Shown piece by piece: positions 17,497 to 26,002 of a stretch of 64,000 bases of DNA (the first letter of the stretch is position 1; each line of letters starts with the position of its first letter). The DNA is taken from NCBI RefSeq assembly GCF_030323145.1, contig NZ_CP100470.1, forward strand, positions 3,141,001-3,205,000, written 5' to 3'. The position numbers were made by a program, and so were the translations under genes. Origin of the DNA: Mesorhizobium sp. C432A (lineage in GTDB: Bacteria > Pseudomonadota > Alphaproteobacteria > Rhizobiales > Rhizobiaceae). The notes under the pieces were generated by a model, which saw nothing but the letters and a program-made list of their open reading frames with translations, made no database searches and was not told where the DNA came from.

Positions 17497-17783
17497 TAAT
17501 CCTGCTGCGGCCTTCCGAAGGCCGCGCGCAGTTCGTCCTGGGCGTCCTCGAGCACTTTCCGGCGCGCCTGCGGCAGGTTCTTGCCGGCGCGGTTGATGTA
17601 AAAATTCAGCATCGACATGGCCGACTGAAACGGCTCGGCCTTGCGGCGGTCGCTGTGCTCGGCCGAGCGCTTGAGCGAGGCCGCGATCTTCCTGGCGTCG
17701 TCGGCTTCGAAGATGTGGTCCTCGAGGTCCATCGCATCGCTGTGCTCGGTCACCTCGGCCGACCATTGCTTTTTCGCGGTCAT
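17496..17783 (-). CDS. DUF3175-family small protein
   Basis: This protein is 95 residues long, highly charged and predicted soluble. It has the features I associate with DUF3175: an N-terminal W-S-x-x-V-T with a following SDAMDLE, IAASLKRSAEHSDRRK in the middle and SAMSMLNFYINRAGKNL near residue 65. Its function is unknown. AAGGAG precedes ATG 17783 by 7 nt; an open extension upstream is unrelated. It is a single gene, divergent from the MFS transporter. Relatives are common in alphaproteobacteria and small DNA-modification or stress roles have been guessed, which I cannot support. Confidence 0.7.
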   Translation of the reverse strand: MTAKKQWSAEVTEHSDAMDLEDHIFEADDARKIAASLKRSAEHSDRRKAEPFQSAMSMLNFYINRAGKNLPQARRKVLEDAQDELRAAFGRPQQD

Positions 17784-17954
17784 GACAAACTCCTTCCTGT
17801 CGCAAAAACTCGGGCAGGCCGCCGCCGGTTCCCGAGAAAGTCGCCGGGCCGCTGGAGCCACGGATCATGGCCCTGTGGCGCTGCCCGTCGCGGTGAATGC
17901 GCCGATAGTGGCGACACAACGGTCGACTTCCCAGGACCGTAGACAGGAAACGCC

Positions 17955-19187
17955 TTGACCCCGATCGTCGCCAATCAGGCGGATAGCCCCGGCATCGACA
18001 GCAGCTACGCCTGGATGCGGCTTGCCATCTCCATGCTGCTGGCGACGATCGGTGCGGTCGGCATGTGGGCCGTCGTCGTCGTGCTGCCGGCCGTGCAGGC
18101 CGAGTTCGGCGTTGACCGCGCCGCGGCATCGATGCCCTACACCGCAACCATGGTCGGCTTCGCCGCCGGCAATGTGCTGGTTGGCCGCGCGGTCGATCGC
18201 ATGGGGTATTGGATCCCGGCACTGCTATCCTCGGTGGCTCTCGCCGCCGGCCTGCTGCTCGCCGCGTTGTCGACCTCTATCCTGCAATTCACCCTTGCCC
18301 AGGGCGTGCTGATTGGTGTCGGCACATCGGTGATCTTCGGGCCGCTGATCGCCGACATCTCGCACTGGTTCAACCGTCGGCGCGGCGTCGCCGTCACGGC
18401 GGCGGCGGCTGGCAACTATCTCGCCGGAGCGCTCTGGCCAACCATCATGCCGACACTGATCAAGGCGGAAGGCTGGCGCTTCACCTATGCCGGCATCGGT
18501 GTCTTCTGCCTGGTCACCATGGTGCCACTGGTGCTGTTGTTGCGGCGCGCTGCTCCGGCGGCGGCTGCCGCCGGTTCACCCGGAAGCCGGCCAGTGCAGT
18601 CGATTTCGCTGTCGCCGGCGGCGTTACAGGTGCTGCTGATCGTTGCCGGTCTCGGCTGCTGCGTGGCGATGTCGATGCCGCAGGTGCACATCGTCGCCTA
18701 TTGCATGGATCTTGGCTACGGCATTGCGCATGGCGCCGACATGCTGTCGATCATGATGGCGGCGGGCGTCGTCAGCCGGCTCGCCTCCGGCTTTGTCGCC
18801 GACCGCATCGGCGGCGTGAAAACCCTGCTTATCGGTTCCGTGCTGCAATGCCTGTCGCTTTTGTTTTACATCCCGTTCGACGGGCTTGCCTCGCTCTATG
18901 TCGTGTCGCTGGTGTTCGGCCTGTCGCAAGGCGGCATCGTGCCTTGCTATGCCATCATCGTGCGCGAATACCTGCCCGCCAGGGAGGCCGGCCAGCGTAT
19001 CGGCATCGTCATGATGGCGACCATCTTCGGCATGGCGATCGGTGGCTGGATGTCGGGCTGGATCTACGACCTGACCGGCTCCTACGCCGCCGCGTTCCTC
19101 AACGGGATCGCGTGGAACTTGCTGAACATAGTGGCGATCGGGCTGCTGCTGTGGAAAGCAAAACGCAGTGCTGCCCTGATGGCTTAG
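17955..19187 (+). CDS. MFS transporter
   Basis: This 410-residue integral membrane protein has about 12 predicted helices. The loop 2-3 motif appears as GRAVDRMGYWIP, and a cytosolic loop DISHWFNRRRGVAVTAAAAGN lies after helix 4. The layout resembles the oxalate/formate-antiporter and monocarboxylate group, so an organic acid substrate is likely. The start is TTG 17955, placed 5 nt after AGGAAA; no in-frame ATG precedes the first helix. The LacI-type regulator follows 160 bp downstream in the same direction. Confidence 0.82.
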   Translation: MTPIVANQADSPGIDSSYAWMRLAISMLLATIGAVGMWAVVVVLPAVQAEFGVDRAAASMPYTATMVGFAAGNVLVGRAVDRMGYWIPALLSSVALAAGLLLAALSTSILQFTLAQGVLIGVGTSVIFGPLIADISHWFNRRRGVAVTAAAAGNYLAGALWPTIMPTLIKAEGWRFTYAGIGVFCLVTMVPLVLLLRRAAPAAAAAGSPGSRPVQSISLSPAALQVLLIVAGLGCCVAMSMPQVHIVAYCMDLGYGIAHGADMLSIMMAAGVVSRLASGFVADRIGGVKTLLIGSVLQCLSLLFYIPFDGLASLYVVSLVFGLSQGGIVPCYAIIVREYLPAREAGQRIGIVMMATIFGMAIGGWMSGWIYDLTGSYAAAFLNGIAWNLLNIVAIGLLLWKAKRSAALMA

Positions 19188-19346
19188 GAAGGCAGGATTG
19201 CCCTGTTGCTTGACAAGGGCGATTGGCTGCGCGACGCCAGCAGGCGAGTGGGTGCGGCAGCAGCCGGTTGGCATGGTGGCGGTGGAAAAGCTGAACATGG
19301 TTTCGCAAGGGCGCAGCGGCCGGGGCCCGGCACGTGGAGGATGTCC

Positions 19347-20375
19347 ATGACCAAGCCGCGCTCGCGTCGTGGGGGCGGCCGCCCGACCCTATCAGATGTG
19401 GCGCGCAAGGCCGGCGTCGGCGCCATCACCGTGTCGCGGGCGCTGCGCGAACCGGAACGCGTCAGCCAAGATCTGCGGCGCCAGATCCAGGCCGCCGTCG
19501 ACGAACTCGGTTATGTCCCGGATCCCAATGCACGGGCGCTGGCCTCGGCGCGCGCCGATGTGTTCGGCGTGCTGGTGCCGTCGCTGACCAACAACGTCTT
19601 CGCAGAAGTGGTGCGCGGCATCTATGACAGCCTGTCGGACGGCCCGTTCCGCGTCCAGCTCGGCAACACCCATTATTCCGGCCTCGAGGAGGAGCGCCTG
19701 CTGCAGGTGTTCGCACCGCAGCGCCCGGCGGCGCTGATCGTGGCCGGCATCGACCAGACGCCGACCTCGCGAAAGCTGCTGGAGAGCGCGGGCTGCCCGG
19801 TGGTGCAGGTGATGGAGACCGGGCCCGATCCGGTCGACATGCTGGTCGGCTTCTCGCATTTCGACGGCGGCCGCACCGCGACCGAGCATCTGATCGAGGC
19901 GGGCTACCGGCGGATCGGCTTCATCGGCGCACGCATGGACCCGCGCTCGCAGCGGCGGCTTGCCGGCTATCGCGCGGCAATGGAGAAGGCCGGCCTGTTC
20001 GACCCGCGGCTGGTCACCACCACGCCGCTACTGTCCAGCGTGACGCTCGGCCGCGAGCTGCTTCGCGATGCGCTGGCCAAGATGCCGGCGCTCGACGGCG
20101 TCTTCTGCAACAATGACGACATCGCGCTCGGCGTTTTGTTCGAATGCCATAGCGCCGCGCTCAACGTGCCGAAAACAATCGGCATTGTCGGCTTCAACGA
20201 CCTCGAAATGATGCAGGCGGCGTTCCCGCCGCTCACCAGTATCCGCACCCCTCGCTATGAAATCGGCCGTCGGTCTGTCGCCATGGCGCTGGCGGCGATC
20301 GCAGGACGAAGGCCTGAGCAGCGGGTCGTCGATCTTGGTTTCGAACTCAAGCCCCGCGAGAGCACCGCACGTTGA
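19347..20375 (+). CDS. LacI-family repressor, GntR (gluconate)-like
   Basis: This 342-residue protein has an N-terminal LacI HTH and hinge (PTLSDVARKAGVGAITVSRAL, ending in LGYVPDPNARALASARA), then a periplasmic-binding-like effector domain. Segments such as VLVPSLTNNVFAEVVRGIYD and LDGVFCNNDDIALGVLFEC match the Escherichia coli GntR gluconate repressor more closely than RbsR or LacI. ATG 19347 is preferred over ATG 19341 because GGAGG ends at 19340, giving 6-nt spacing for the former. A perfect LacI-type operator lies 45 bp after its stop, upstream of importer C. It should repress that operon until gluconate or a related acid binds. Confidence 0.85.
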   Translation: MTKPRSRRGGGRPTLSDVARKAGVGAITVSRALREPERVSQDLRRQIQAAVDELGYVPDPNARALASARADVFGVLVPSLTNNVFAEVVRGIYDSLSDGPFRVQLGNTHYSGLEEERLLQVFAPQRPAALIVAGIDQTPTSRKLLESAGCPVVQVMETGPDPVDMLVGFSHFDGGRTATEHLIEAGYRRIGFIGARMDPRSQRRLAGYRAAMEKAGLFDPRLVTTTPLLSSVTLGRELLRDALAKMPALDGVFCNNDDIALGVLFECHSAALNVPKTIGIVGFNDLEMMQAAFPPLTSIRTPRYEIGRRSVAMALAAIAGRRPEQRVVDLGFELKPRESTAR

Positions 20376-20419
20376 ACACGCTTTGGCCGGCCTCAGCAAA
20401 TGGTGCTTTACACAACGTC

Positions 20420-20435
20420 ATGGTAGCGCTACCAT
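20420..20435. promoter_or_regulatory. Perfect LacI-family operator
   Basis: ATGGTAGCGCTACCAT is a perfect 16-bp even palindrome with a central CG step, the standard LacI/GntR operator form. The preceding gene encodes a GntR-like LacI regulator, and importer C starts 267 bp downstream, so control by this repressor is a direct inference. Confidence 0.8.
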
Positions 20436-20471
20436 TTTCGTCGGGCAGACGTTTTGATGAAAGGCCGCCCC

Positions 20472-20520
20472 TGTTTATTATACATAAGCAACAGCTCATG
20501 CTTGTTTATTATGTATAATA
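20472..20520. promoter_or_regulatory. AT-rich inverted and direct repeat pair upstream of importer C
   Basis: TATTATACATAA (20476-20487) and TTATGTATAATA (20509-20520) are perfect 12-bp inverted arms 21 bp apart. The right half is itself a palindrome, TATTAT-GT-ATAATA. The decamer TGTTTATTAT also recurs directly at 20472 and 20503, 31 bp apart or about three helical turns. In this GC-rich sequence it stands out strongly. It may be two binding sites for a second regulator, or promoter DNA. Confidence 0.6.
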
Positions 20521-20701
20521 TGCTAGTTTCGTTTCTCGCCTGTGAAGCGGCGAGGGGGAGGGGATCGGGCCGGCTTCGGGCCCTTGAGACGTGGCGCCGG
20601 CCAGGCTGGAGGGCCTTCGGCAGGCGTGGAAAACACACCACGACAAACAGCATCAAATTAACAAGCAGCAGCAAATAAAACTACAACTGGGAGGAATATC
20701 G

Positions 20702-21826
20702 ATGATCAAGTCACTTGTTGGTGGCATCGTTGCCGCCACTGCATTCGTCATGCTGAGTTCGTCGGCCATGGCCGACCCGGAAGTTGTCAAGGGCCCGTCG
20801 GCTGAGCCGGATTGCTTTGCGCCCTGGGCGGCCGATACGCAGTTCTTCAAGTTCCCCAAGAAAGACGGCCCATACCGCATCGCGCTCGCCAATGGCTATA
20901 TCGCCAACACCTGGCGCATCCAGATGGTGCAGACCGCCAAGGCCTATGCGGCCCAGCCGGAGGTCGCTGCGAAACTGAAGGAATTCAAGGTCGTCTCGAC
21001 CGGCGAGGACGTGCCGGCTCAGATTTCGGCGATCAACAACTTCATCGATTCCGGCTATGACGCGATCGTCGTCAACGCCCAGAACCCGACCGCTTTCGGG
21101 CCGGTCATCAAGCGCGCCAAGGAAGCTGGCGTCATCCTCGTCGCCTTCGACAATATTCTCGATACCAAGGACGCCATCAACGTCAATGTCGACCAGAAGG
21201 GCCTTGGCGAATTGTGGGGCAAATGGCTGGTCGGCCATGTGCCGAATGGCGGCAAGGTGCTCGAAGTGCGCGGCGTTGCCGGGACTTCCGTCGACACCGA
21301 CCGTCACAACGGAATCCATGAAGCGCTCGATGCCTCCGGCAAGAAATGGGAGGTCACCGAGGTGGTCGGCAAATGGGACGACGGCGTGGCACAGAAGGCT
21401 ACGGCCGACGCCATTGCCACCAACGGTCCGTTCGACGGAATCACCGGGCAAGGCGGCGACACCGGCATCGTGCAGGCGATGATCGATGCCAAGCATGCTT
21501 TCGTGCCGTTCGGCGGCGAGACCGAGAACGGTTTCCGCAAGTTCTGCGCGGCACATGCCGGCGACGGGCTGAAATGCTCATCGGCCGGCACCGGTCCGGC
21601 GCAGGTCGCGGTCGCCATCAAGACGGCCATTGCCGCGCTCGAAGGCAACGTCGTTCCGCAAGCAGTGAAACTGCCACTGGCGATCGTCGAGGATCCGAAC
21701 TTCAAGGCCGGTCAGGATTTCTTCCCCGACCAGTCCGACAATTTCTTCGTCGGCAATTCCTTCCCGACCTGCGGCATCAATTTCACCGCGCAGGAAATCA
21801 TGGGCCAGACCAAAGCTGACCAATAG
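20702..21826 (+). CDS. Sugar/sugar-acid ABC transporter substrate-binding protein (importer C)
   Basis: This 374-residue periplasmic binding protein of the RbsB-like class has a signal peptide beginning MIKSLVGGIVAATAFVMLSS and cleaved near SAMA-DPE. It is longer than RbsB because of an N-terminal segment containing EPDCFAPWAADTQFFKF before the first strand YRIALANGYIANTWR. Cysteines in ECFAP-like, KFCAAH, LKCSSA and PTCGINF contexts may form two disulfides. Start and GGGAGGA ribosome binding site are clear. Its regulator and the terminal gluconokinase point to gluconate or a related C6 acid, though a sugar later oxidised to gluconate cannot be excluded. Confidence 0.88.
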   Translation: MIKSLVGGIVAATAFVMLSSSAMADPEVVKGPSAEPDCFAPWAADTQFFKFPKKDGPYRIALANGYIANTWRIQMVQTAKAYAAQPEVAAKLKEFKVVSTGEDVPAQISAINNFIDSGYDAIVVNAQNPTAFGPVIKRAKEAGVILVAFDNILDTKDAINVNVDQKGLGELWGKWLVGHVPNGGKVLEVRGVAGTSVDTDRHNGIHEALDASGKKWEVTEVVGKWDDGVAQKATADAIATNGPFDGITGQGGDTGIVQAMIDAKHAFVPFGGETENGFRKFCAAHAGDGLKCSSAGTGPAQVAVAIKTAIAALEGNVVPQAVKLPLAIVEDPNFKAGQDFFPDQSDNFFVGNSFPTCGINFTAQEIMGQTKADQ

Positions 21827-21840
21827 GGCTGACCAATAGG
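21815..21840 (+). repeat. 13-bp tandem duplication across the stop codon
   Basis: GCTGACCAATAGG occurs twice head to tail, at 21815-21827 and 21828-21840. The first copy encodes the last residues and stop of the binding protein, and the second lies just after it. It looks like a recent small slip or duplication with no effect on the protein. Confidence 0.8.
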
Positions 21841-21848
21841 CGGCATAT

Positions 21849-21877
21849 CCGGCGCCGCGGGATCTCCGCGGCGCCGG
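21849..21877 (+). other. Intercistronic hairpin after the importer C binding-protein gene
   Basis: CCGGCGCCGCGG and CCGCGGCGCCGG pair perfectly over 12 bp around the 5-nt loop GATCT, 23 bp after the stop. There is no T-run. It is expected to stabilise the binding-protein message and partly attenuate the ATPase gene at 21920. Confidence 0.7.
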
Positions 21878-21919
21878 CCACTCGATATCCCTTGAAGTCA
21901 AACTGCCTCGGGAGGGCCG

Positions 21920-23485
21920 ATGGACGGTGCGGTTCCGCTCTTCCGGATGGAAGGCATATCCAAGCGCTATGGTGGCGTGCGGGCGCTGGAAAAGGCCGAG
22001 CTTTCGGTCTCGTCCGGTAGCATCCACGCCATTCTCGGCGAAAACGGCGCCGGCAAATCGACGCTGATCAAGGTCATGGCGGGCGTCGTCGCGCCCGACG
22101 AAGGCCGCATGATGCTGAACGGCAGCGAGGTGACGTTCGCTTCGCCTGCTGCTGCAAACAAGTCCGGCATCGTCTGCATCTTCCAGGAGCTGTCGCTGGT
22201 TCCCGAACTCAGCGTTGCCGACAACATCGTCATCTCCGATCCGCCGAAGCGTTTCGGCATGATCGACCGCAAGGCGCAGCGCCGCATTGCCGAGGATGCG
22301 CTGGCACGCGCAGGTGCGGCCGACATCCATCCATTGGCGCTGGTCAAGGATCTTCCGCTTTCAAGAAGACAGATGGTCGAGATCGCCAAGGCATTGGCCA
22401 GGAAGCCGCGCATCCTGATCCTCGACGAGGCGACCTCGGCGCTGACCGCGACGGACGTCGCCAGGATATTCAGCGTGCTCAAGCGATTGCGCTCGGAAGG
22501 GCTGGCGCTGCTTTACATTTCGCACCGCATGAACGAGATCGCCGAGCTTGCCGACCACTGCACGGTGTTTCGCAACGGCCGCAATGTCGCCAGCTACAAG
22601 GCAGGCACAAAGAGCGACAACGAAGTCGTCGAACTGATGATCGGGCGCGAATACAGCCATATTTTCCCGCCGAAACCCGCGCGCGCCGCAGCCGCCGCCG
22701 TTCCTGTGCTGGAGGCGCGCAAGCTGTCCTGGACGGACCGGCTGGACAATGTCTCGCTGAAGGTCGGGGCAGGCGAGGTCGTCGGCCTTGGCGGCCTGGA
22801 CGGCCAGGGCCAGCGCGAATTGCTGCTTGCCTTTTTCGGTGTGCTGCGCGGCCTCGGCGGACAGATCCTTATCGACGGCAAGCCTGTTTCGATCGCCAGC
22901 CCGCAAGCGGCGCGCGACGATCGCATCGGCATGGCGCTGATCCCGGAGGACCGCAAGACCGAAGGCCTGATGCTGCCGATGACGGTGCGCGAGAACCTCT
23001 CCTTTGCCGCCCTAGACCGGCTGTCCAAGGCCGGCATCATCGACCGCGCCGCCGAACAGCGGCTGATCGACGACATGGTCGGGCTGCTGGCGATCAAGAC
23101 GGCCGGCCTCGACATTCCGGTCGGTGCGCTGTCGGGGGGCAACCAGCAGAAGGTGGTCATCGCCAAATGGCTGATGCGCCAGCCGCGTATCATCCTGCTC
23201 AACGATCCGACGCGCGGCATCGACGTCGGCACCAAGCAGGAACTCTATCAACTGATGCGCAAGCTGGCGGATGCGGGGGCGGCGATCCTGTTCTATTCGA
23301 CCGACTATGACGAACTGATCGGCTGCTGCGACCGCGTGCTGGTGCTCTATGACGGCGCGGTCAAGCGCGAGCTGGTCGGGGCCGAGATCACCGAGCGGGC
23401 GCTCATTGCAAGCGCGCTCAACATCCACGGCGATGACGGCGGCGCAAGAGACGATGCCGGCGCAAGACAGGGAGCGGACGCGTGA
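21920..23485 (+). CDS. CUT2 ABC transporter ATP-binding protein, double NBD (importer C)
   Basis: This 521-residue protein is of the RbsA/MglA type. The N-terminal NBD has Walker A GENGAGKST at 40-48, a degenerate signature LSRRQ and Walker B ILILDEATS. The C-terminal NBD has a degenerate P-loop (GLGGLDGQGQREL, no GKS/T), the signature LSGGNQQK, and ILLNDPTRGIDVG. This asymmetry is normal for the subfamily. GGGAGGGCCG before ATG gives the ribosome binding site. The stop overlaps the first permease start by 4 bp. Confidence 0.92.
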   Translation: MDGAVPLFRMEGISKRYGGVRALEKAELSVSSGSIHAILGENGAGKSTLIKVMAGVVAPDEGRMMLNGSEVTFASPAAANKSGIVCIFQELSLVPELSVADNIVISDPPKRFGMIDRKAQRRIAEDALARAGAADIHPLALVKDLPLSRRQMVEIAKALARKPRILILDEATSALTATDVARIFSVLKRLRSEGLALLYISHRMNEIAELADHCTVFRNGRNVASYKAGTKSDNEVVELMIGREYSHIFPPKPARAAAAAVPVLEARKLSWTDRLDNVSLKVGAGEVVGLGGLDGQGQRELLLAFFGVLRGLGGQILIDGKPVSIASPQAARDDRIGMALIPEDRKTEGLMLPMTVRENLSFAALDRLSKAGIIDRAAEQRLIDDMVGLLAIKTAGLDIPVGALSGGNQQKVVIAKWLMRQPRIILLNDPTRGIDVGTKQELYQLMRKLADAGAAILFYSTDYDELIGCCDRVLVLYDGAVKRELVGAEITERALIASALNIHGDDGGARDDAGARQGADA

Positions 23486-24462
23486 AAGAGTGGCGCTACT
23501 GGCTGGCCGAGCAGCGCGGAACACTGATGGCACTCGGCATATTCATTGTCATGTTCGTCATCTACACCTCGAACCATCCGGCGGGCTTCACCGCCAATGT
23601 CGTGCAGACGGCGTCGAACAAGGGCGTGCTGCTCGCCTTCGTCGCCATGGCGCAGACACTCGTCGTGATCACCGCCGGCATCGACCTCTCCGTCGGCATG
23701 ATCTTCACGCTGACCAATTGCCTCGCCTCCTGGCTGGTCATCGGCACCGGCCTCGAGACCGCTTTCGGCGTCATCGCCGTGCTCGGCACCGGGCTCCTTT
23801 GCGGGGCGATCAACGGCGCCATCGTCATCTACGGCCGCCTGCAGCCGATCGTCGCCACGATCGCCACGGGTGCGGTCTATTTCGGCATCGCGCTGCTGCT
23901 GAGGCCGTTTCCCGGCGGTTCGGTCAACGAAGGTCTCGCCGACGCGCTGACCGGGCGCCTGTTCGGCGTAGTGCCGGCCAGTCTTATCGCGCTGCTCGCC
24001 GTCGTGCTAATCGTCTGGGTGCCGTTCAGCCGCTCGGTGCTCGGGCGCGCGGCTTATGCGGCCGGCTCGTCGGAGACGGCGGCCTACATGTCCGGTGTGC
24101 CGATAAGGCGCGGCAAGTTCGCTGCCTACGCGCTCGCAGGCCTGTTGGCCGCGATCGGCGGACTGTTCCTGACCTTCTTCACCTATACGGGCGATGCAGC
24201 CTATGCCAGCGGCAACGCCTATACGCTGTTTTCAATCGCCGCGGTGGTGCTGGGCGGCGTCTCGCTGTTCGGCGGCAAAGGCGGCGCCATCGGCGCCATC
24301 TTCGGCGCGCTGGCCTTCCGCACCATCGGCGACCTGTTGTTCGTGTTCGATTTCGACCCGCTATGGCAGCCACTGTTCCAGGGCGTTATCCTGCTGGTTG
24401 CGGTCAGCCTCGGCGCCTTCGCACTGTTTCGGGTCCGCAACCGGCTGGAGTGGTTCCTGTGA
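23482..24462 (+). CDS. CUT2-family ABC transporter permease 1 (importer C)
   Basis: This 326-residue protein has about 9 hydrophobic helices, with TAGIDLSVGMIF near residue 72 and VLGGVSLFGGKGGAIGA near residue 255. The start is GTG 23482, within the ATGA-like overlap with the ATPase stop. The stop TGA at 24460-24462 overlaps the GTG of the next gene. Two permease genes in tandem suggest a heterodimeric channel, unlike importers A and B, which have one each. Confidence 0.9.
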   Translation: MKEWRYWLAEQRGTLMALGIFIVMFVIYTSNHPAGFTANVVQTASNKGVLLAFVAMAQTLVVITAGIDLSVGMIFTLTNCLASWLVIGTGLETAFGVIAVLGTGLLCGAINGAIVIYGRLQPIVATIATGAVYFGIALLLRPFPGGSVNEGLADALTGRLFGVVPASLIALLAVVLIVWVPFSRSVLGRAAYAAGSSETAAYMSGVPIRRGKFAAYALAGLLAAIGGLFLTFFTYTGDAAYASGNAYTLFSIAAVVLGGVSLFGGKGGAIGAIFGALAFRTIGDLLFVFDFDPLWQPLFQGVILLVAVSLGAFALFRVRNRLEWFL

Positions 24463-25445
24463 GCGAAACGACGTTGGGCGGCATCGCCGGCCGCATGCCG
24501 AAATTCATCCGCCGCGCCGATCCGGCGGTGCTGACGGCCTTCGCCTGCATCGTGCTGTTGCTGTTCCTAGGCAGCCTCTATTCCAGGAGCTTTCTGTCGC
24601 CTGAATATCTCTTGCAGCAGCTCAAGGTGGCCTCGTTCCTCGGCGTCATCGCCACAGGCATGATGCTGGTCATCCTGCTAGGCCAGATCGACCTGTCGGT
24701 GCCGTGGGCGGTGGCGGCGGGCGCGATGATGGCGTGTGCGGCTGCGGCCTATGGCCCGATCGGTGTGGCGCTGGCCATCCCGTTCGGCATCTTTTGCGGG
24801 GTGCTGATCGGCATCGTCAACGGCTTTGGCGTCGCTTATCTGCGCATACCCTCGATGATCATCACGCTCGCCACCAACGCTGTCGCGCAAGGGCTCATGG
24901 TCGTTTATACCGGCGGCTACTCGCCACAGGATTCGGCCACCGGCGCCATGCGCTATCTTGCGACAGGTTTTACCATTCCTGGCGTGCCTAACGCCGTCAT
25001 CATCTGGGCGCTGATTGGTGCCGCGATGGTGTTCGTGCTGTCCCGCACCAGCTTCGGCCGCACCGTCTACGGCATCGGCAACCGCGAGCGTGCCGCCTAC
25101 CTCTCCGGCATCGATACAAGGCGCGTGGTGATGATCGCCTTCGCTATCTCAGGCGGGCTGTCCGCCTTTGGCGGGGTGCTTCTCGCCGGCTATGCCTCCA
25201 AGGCGGCGCAATCGATGGGCGATGCCTATCTCTTGCCGTCGATCGCCGCCGTGGTTCTGGGCGGCACCTCGATCCTGGGTGGCCGCGGCTCCTATCTCGG
25301 CACCGTCGCCGGTGTCATCCTGATTACGCTCCTGCAGTCCATCCTCTCGGTCATGCAGATGCCGGAGGCGGGGCGGCAGATCGTCTATGGCCTGGTCATC
25401 GTTGCCATGCTCCTGCTCTACGGCCGCGCGCCGGCAAGCCGCTGA
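24459..25445 (+). CDS. CUT2-family ABC transporter permease 2 (importer C)
   Basis: This 328-residue permease starts at GTG 24459, which shares bases with the previous stop (GTGA). Although the frame is open far upstream, that part is the out-of-frame shadow of permease 1. Signatures are LGQIDLSVPWAVAAG (a proline replaces the usual Gly in DLSVG) and LGGTSILGGRGSYLGT. Divergence from permease 1 is considerable, so they are not a recent duplication. Gluconokinase begins 2 bp after the stop. Confidence 0.9.
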   Translation: MSETTLGGIAGRMPKFIRRADPAVLTAFACIVLLLFLGSLYSRSFLSPEYLLQQLKVASFLGVIATGMMLVILLGQIDLSVPWAVAAGAMMACAAAAYGPIGVALAIPFGIFCGVLIGIVNGFGVAYLRIPSMIITLATNAVAQGLMVVYTGGYSPQDSATGAMRYLATGFTIPGVPNAVIIWALIGAAMVFVLSRTSFGRTVYGIGNRERAAYLSGIDTRRVVMIAFAISGGLSAFGGVLLAGYASKAAQSMGDAYLLPSIAAVVLGGTSILGGRGSYLGTVAGVILITLLQSILSVMQMPEAGRQIVYGLVIVAMLLLYGRAPASR

Positions 25446-25447
25446 CC

Positions 25448-26002
25448 GTGGACGAAAAGACGGCACAGGCGCCAATGGGCGCTACCGGCTCAGTGCCTCG
25501 GGCCATTGTGGTGATGGGCGTCGCCGGCTGCGGAAAGTCGGCTGTCGGCAAAGCATTGGCAGCAGAGGAAGGGGCCGTCTTTGTCGAAGGCGACAGGCTG
25601 CACCCGCCCGAAAACGTCGCCCGCATGGCGAGCGGTGAGCCGCTCACAGATCAACTGCGTGAGGGCTGGCTCGATGCCATTGGCGAGCGGATCGCGGACC
25701 TGACCGGCAGCGGCCAAAGCGTGGTTGCCGCCTGCTCGGCGCTGAAGCGCAGCTACCGCGATCGTCTGCGCGGCTTCCGCCGGGACATCGTTTTCATCTA
25801 TCTGAAGATCGATCCCGCTACCGCCAAGCAGCGTGTCGCCAGCCGCAAGGGGCATTTCATGCCGGCAAGCCTGGTCGAAAGCCAGTTCGCCATCCTTGAA
25901 CCGCCTGGCGCCGACGAGCGGGCGCTGACGGCCGACGCCACACTTCCAGTGGCTGAAATCGTCACCGCCGTTGCCAGCCTGCTGGCCGGCGCAAAATCAT
26001 GA
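25448..26002 (+). CDS. gntK: Gluconokinase
   Basis: This 184-residue P-loop kinase phosphorylates D-gluconate to 6-phosphogluconate in the cytosol, feeding the Entner-Doudoroff and pentose phosphate routes. It has the P-loop GVAGCGKS at residues 24-31, EGDRLHPPENVARMASGEPL (substrate region), ACSALKRSYRDRLR and KGHFMPASLVESQF, all diagnostic for GntK. GTG 25448 lies 2 bp after the permease stop, so it is the terminal gene of the importer C operon. Its end overlaps by 6 bp the convergent acyltransferase gene. It gives the strongest clue to the importer C substrate. Confidence 0.92.
   Translation: MDEKTAQAPMGATGSVPRAIVVMGVAGCGKSAVGKALAAEEGAVFVEGDRLHPPENVARMASGEPLTDQLREGWLDAIGERIADLTGSGQSVVAACSALKRSYRDRLRGFRRDIVFIYLKIDPATAKQRVASRKGHFMPASLVESQFAILEPPGADERALTADATLPVAEIVTAVASLLAGAKS

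Larger units (their letters stand above)
20376..20701. promoter_or_regulatory. Promoter and leader of the importer C (gluconate-type) operon
   Basis: This 326-bp noncoding stretch contains a LacI operator (20420-20435), an unusually AT-rich inverted repeat (20476-20520) and a leader of about 180 nt with a strong GGGAGGA ribosome binding site at 20689-20695. A TATAAT hexamer at 20514-20519 could be a -10 box, but I find no good -35 at the correct distance. Confidence 0.65.

Noticed and set aside
23349..24458. Long upstream extension of permease 2 of importer C
   Set aside because: It overlaps permease 1 in another frame and has shadow-type composition. The GTG overlapping the previous stop gives the normal permease length.
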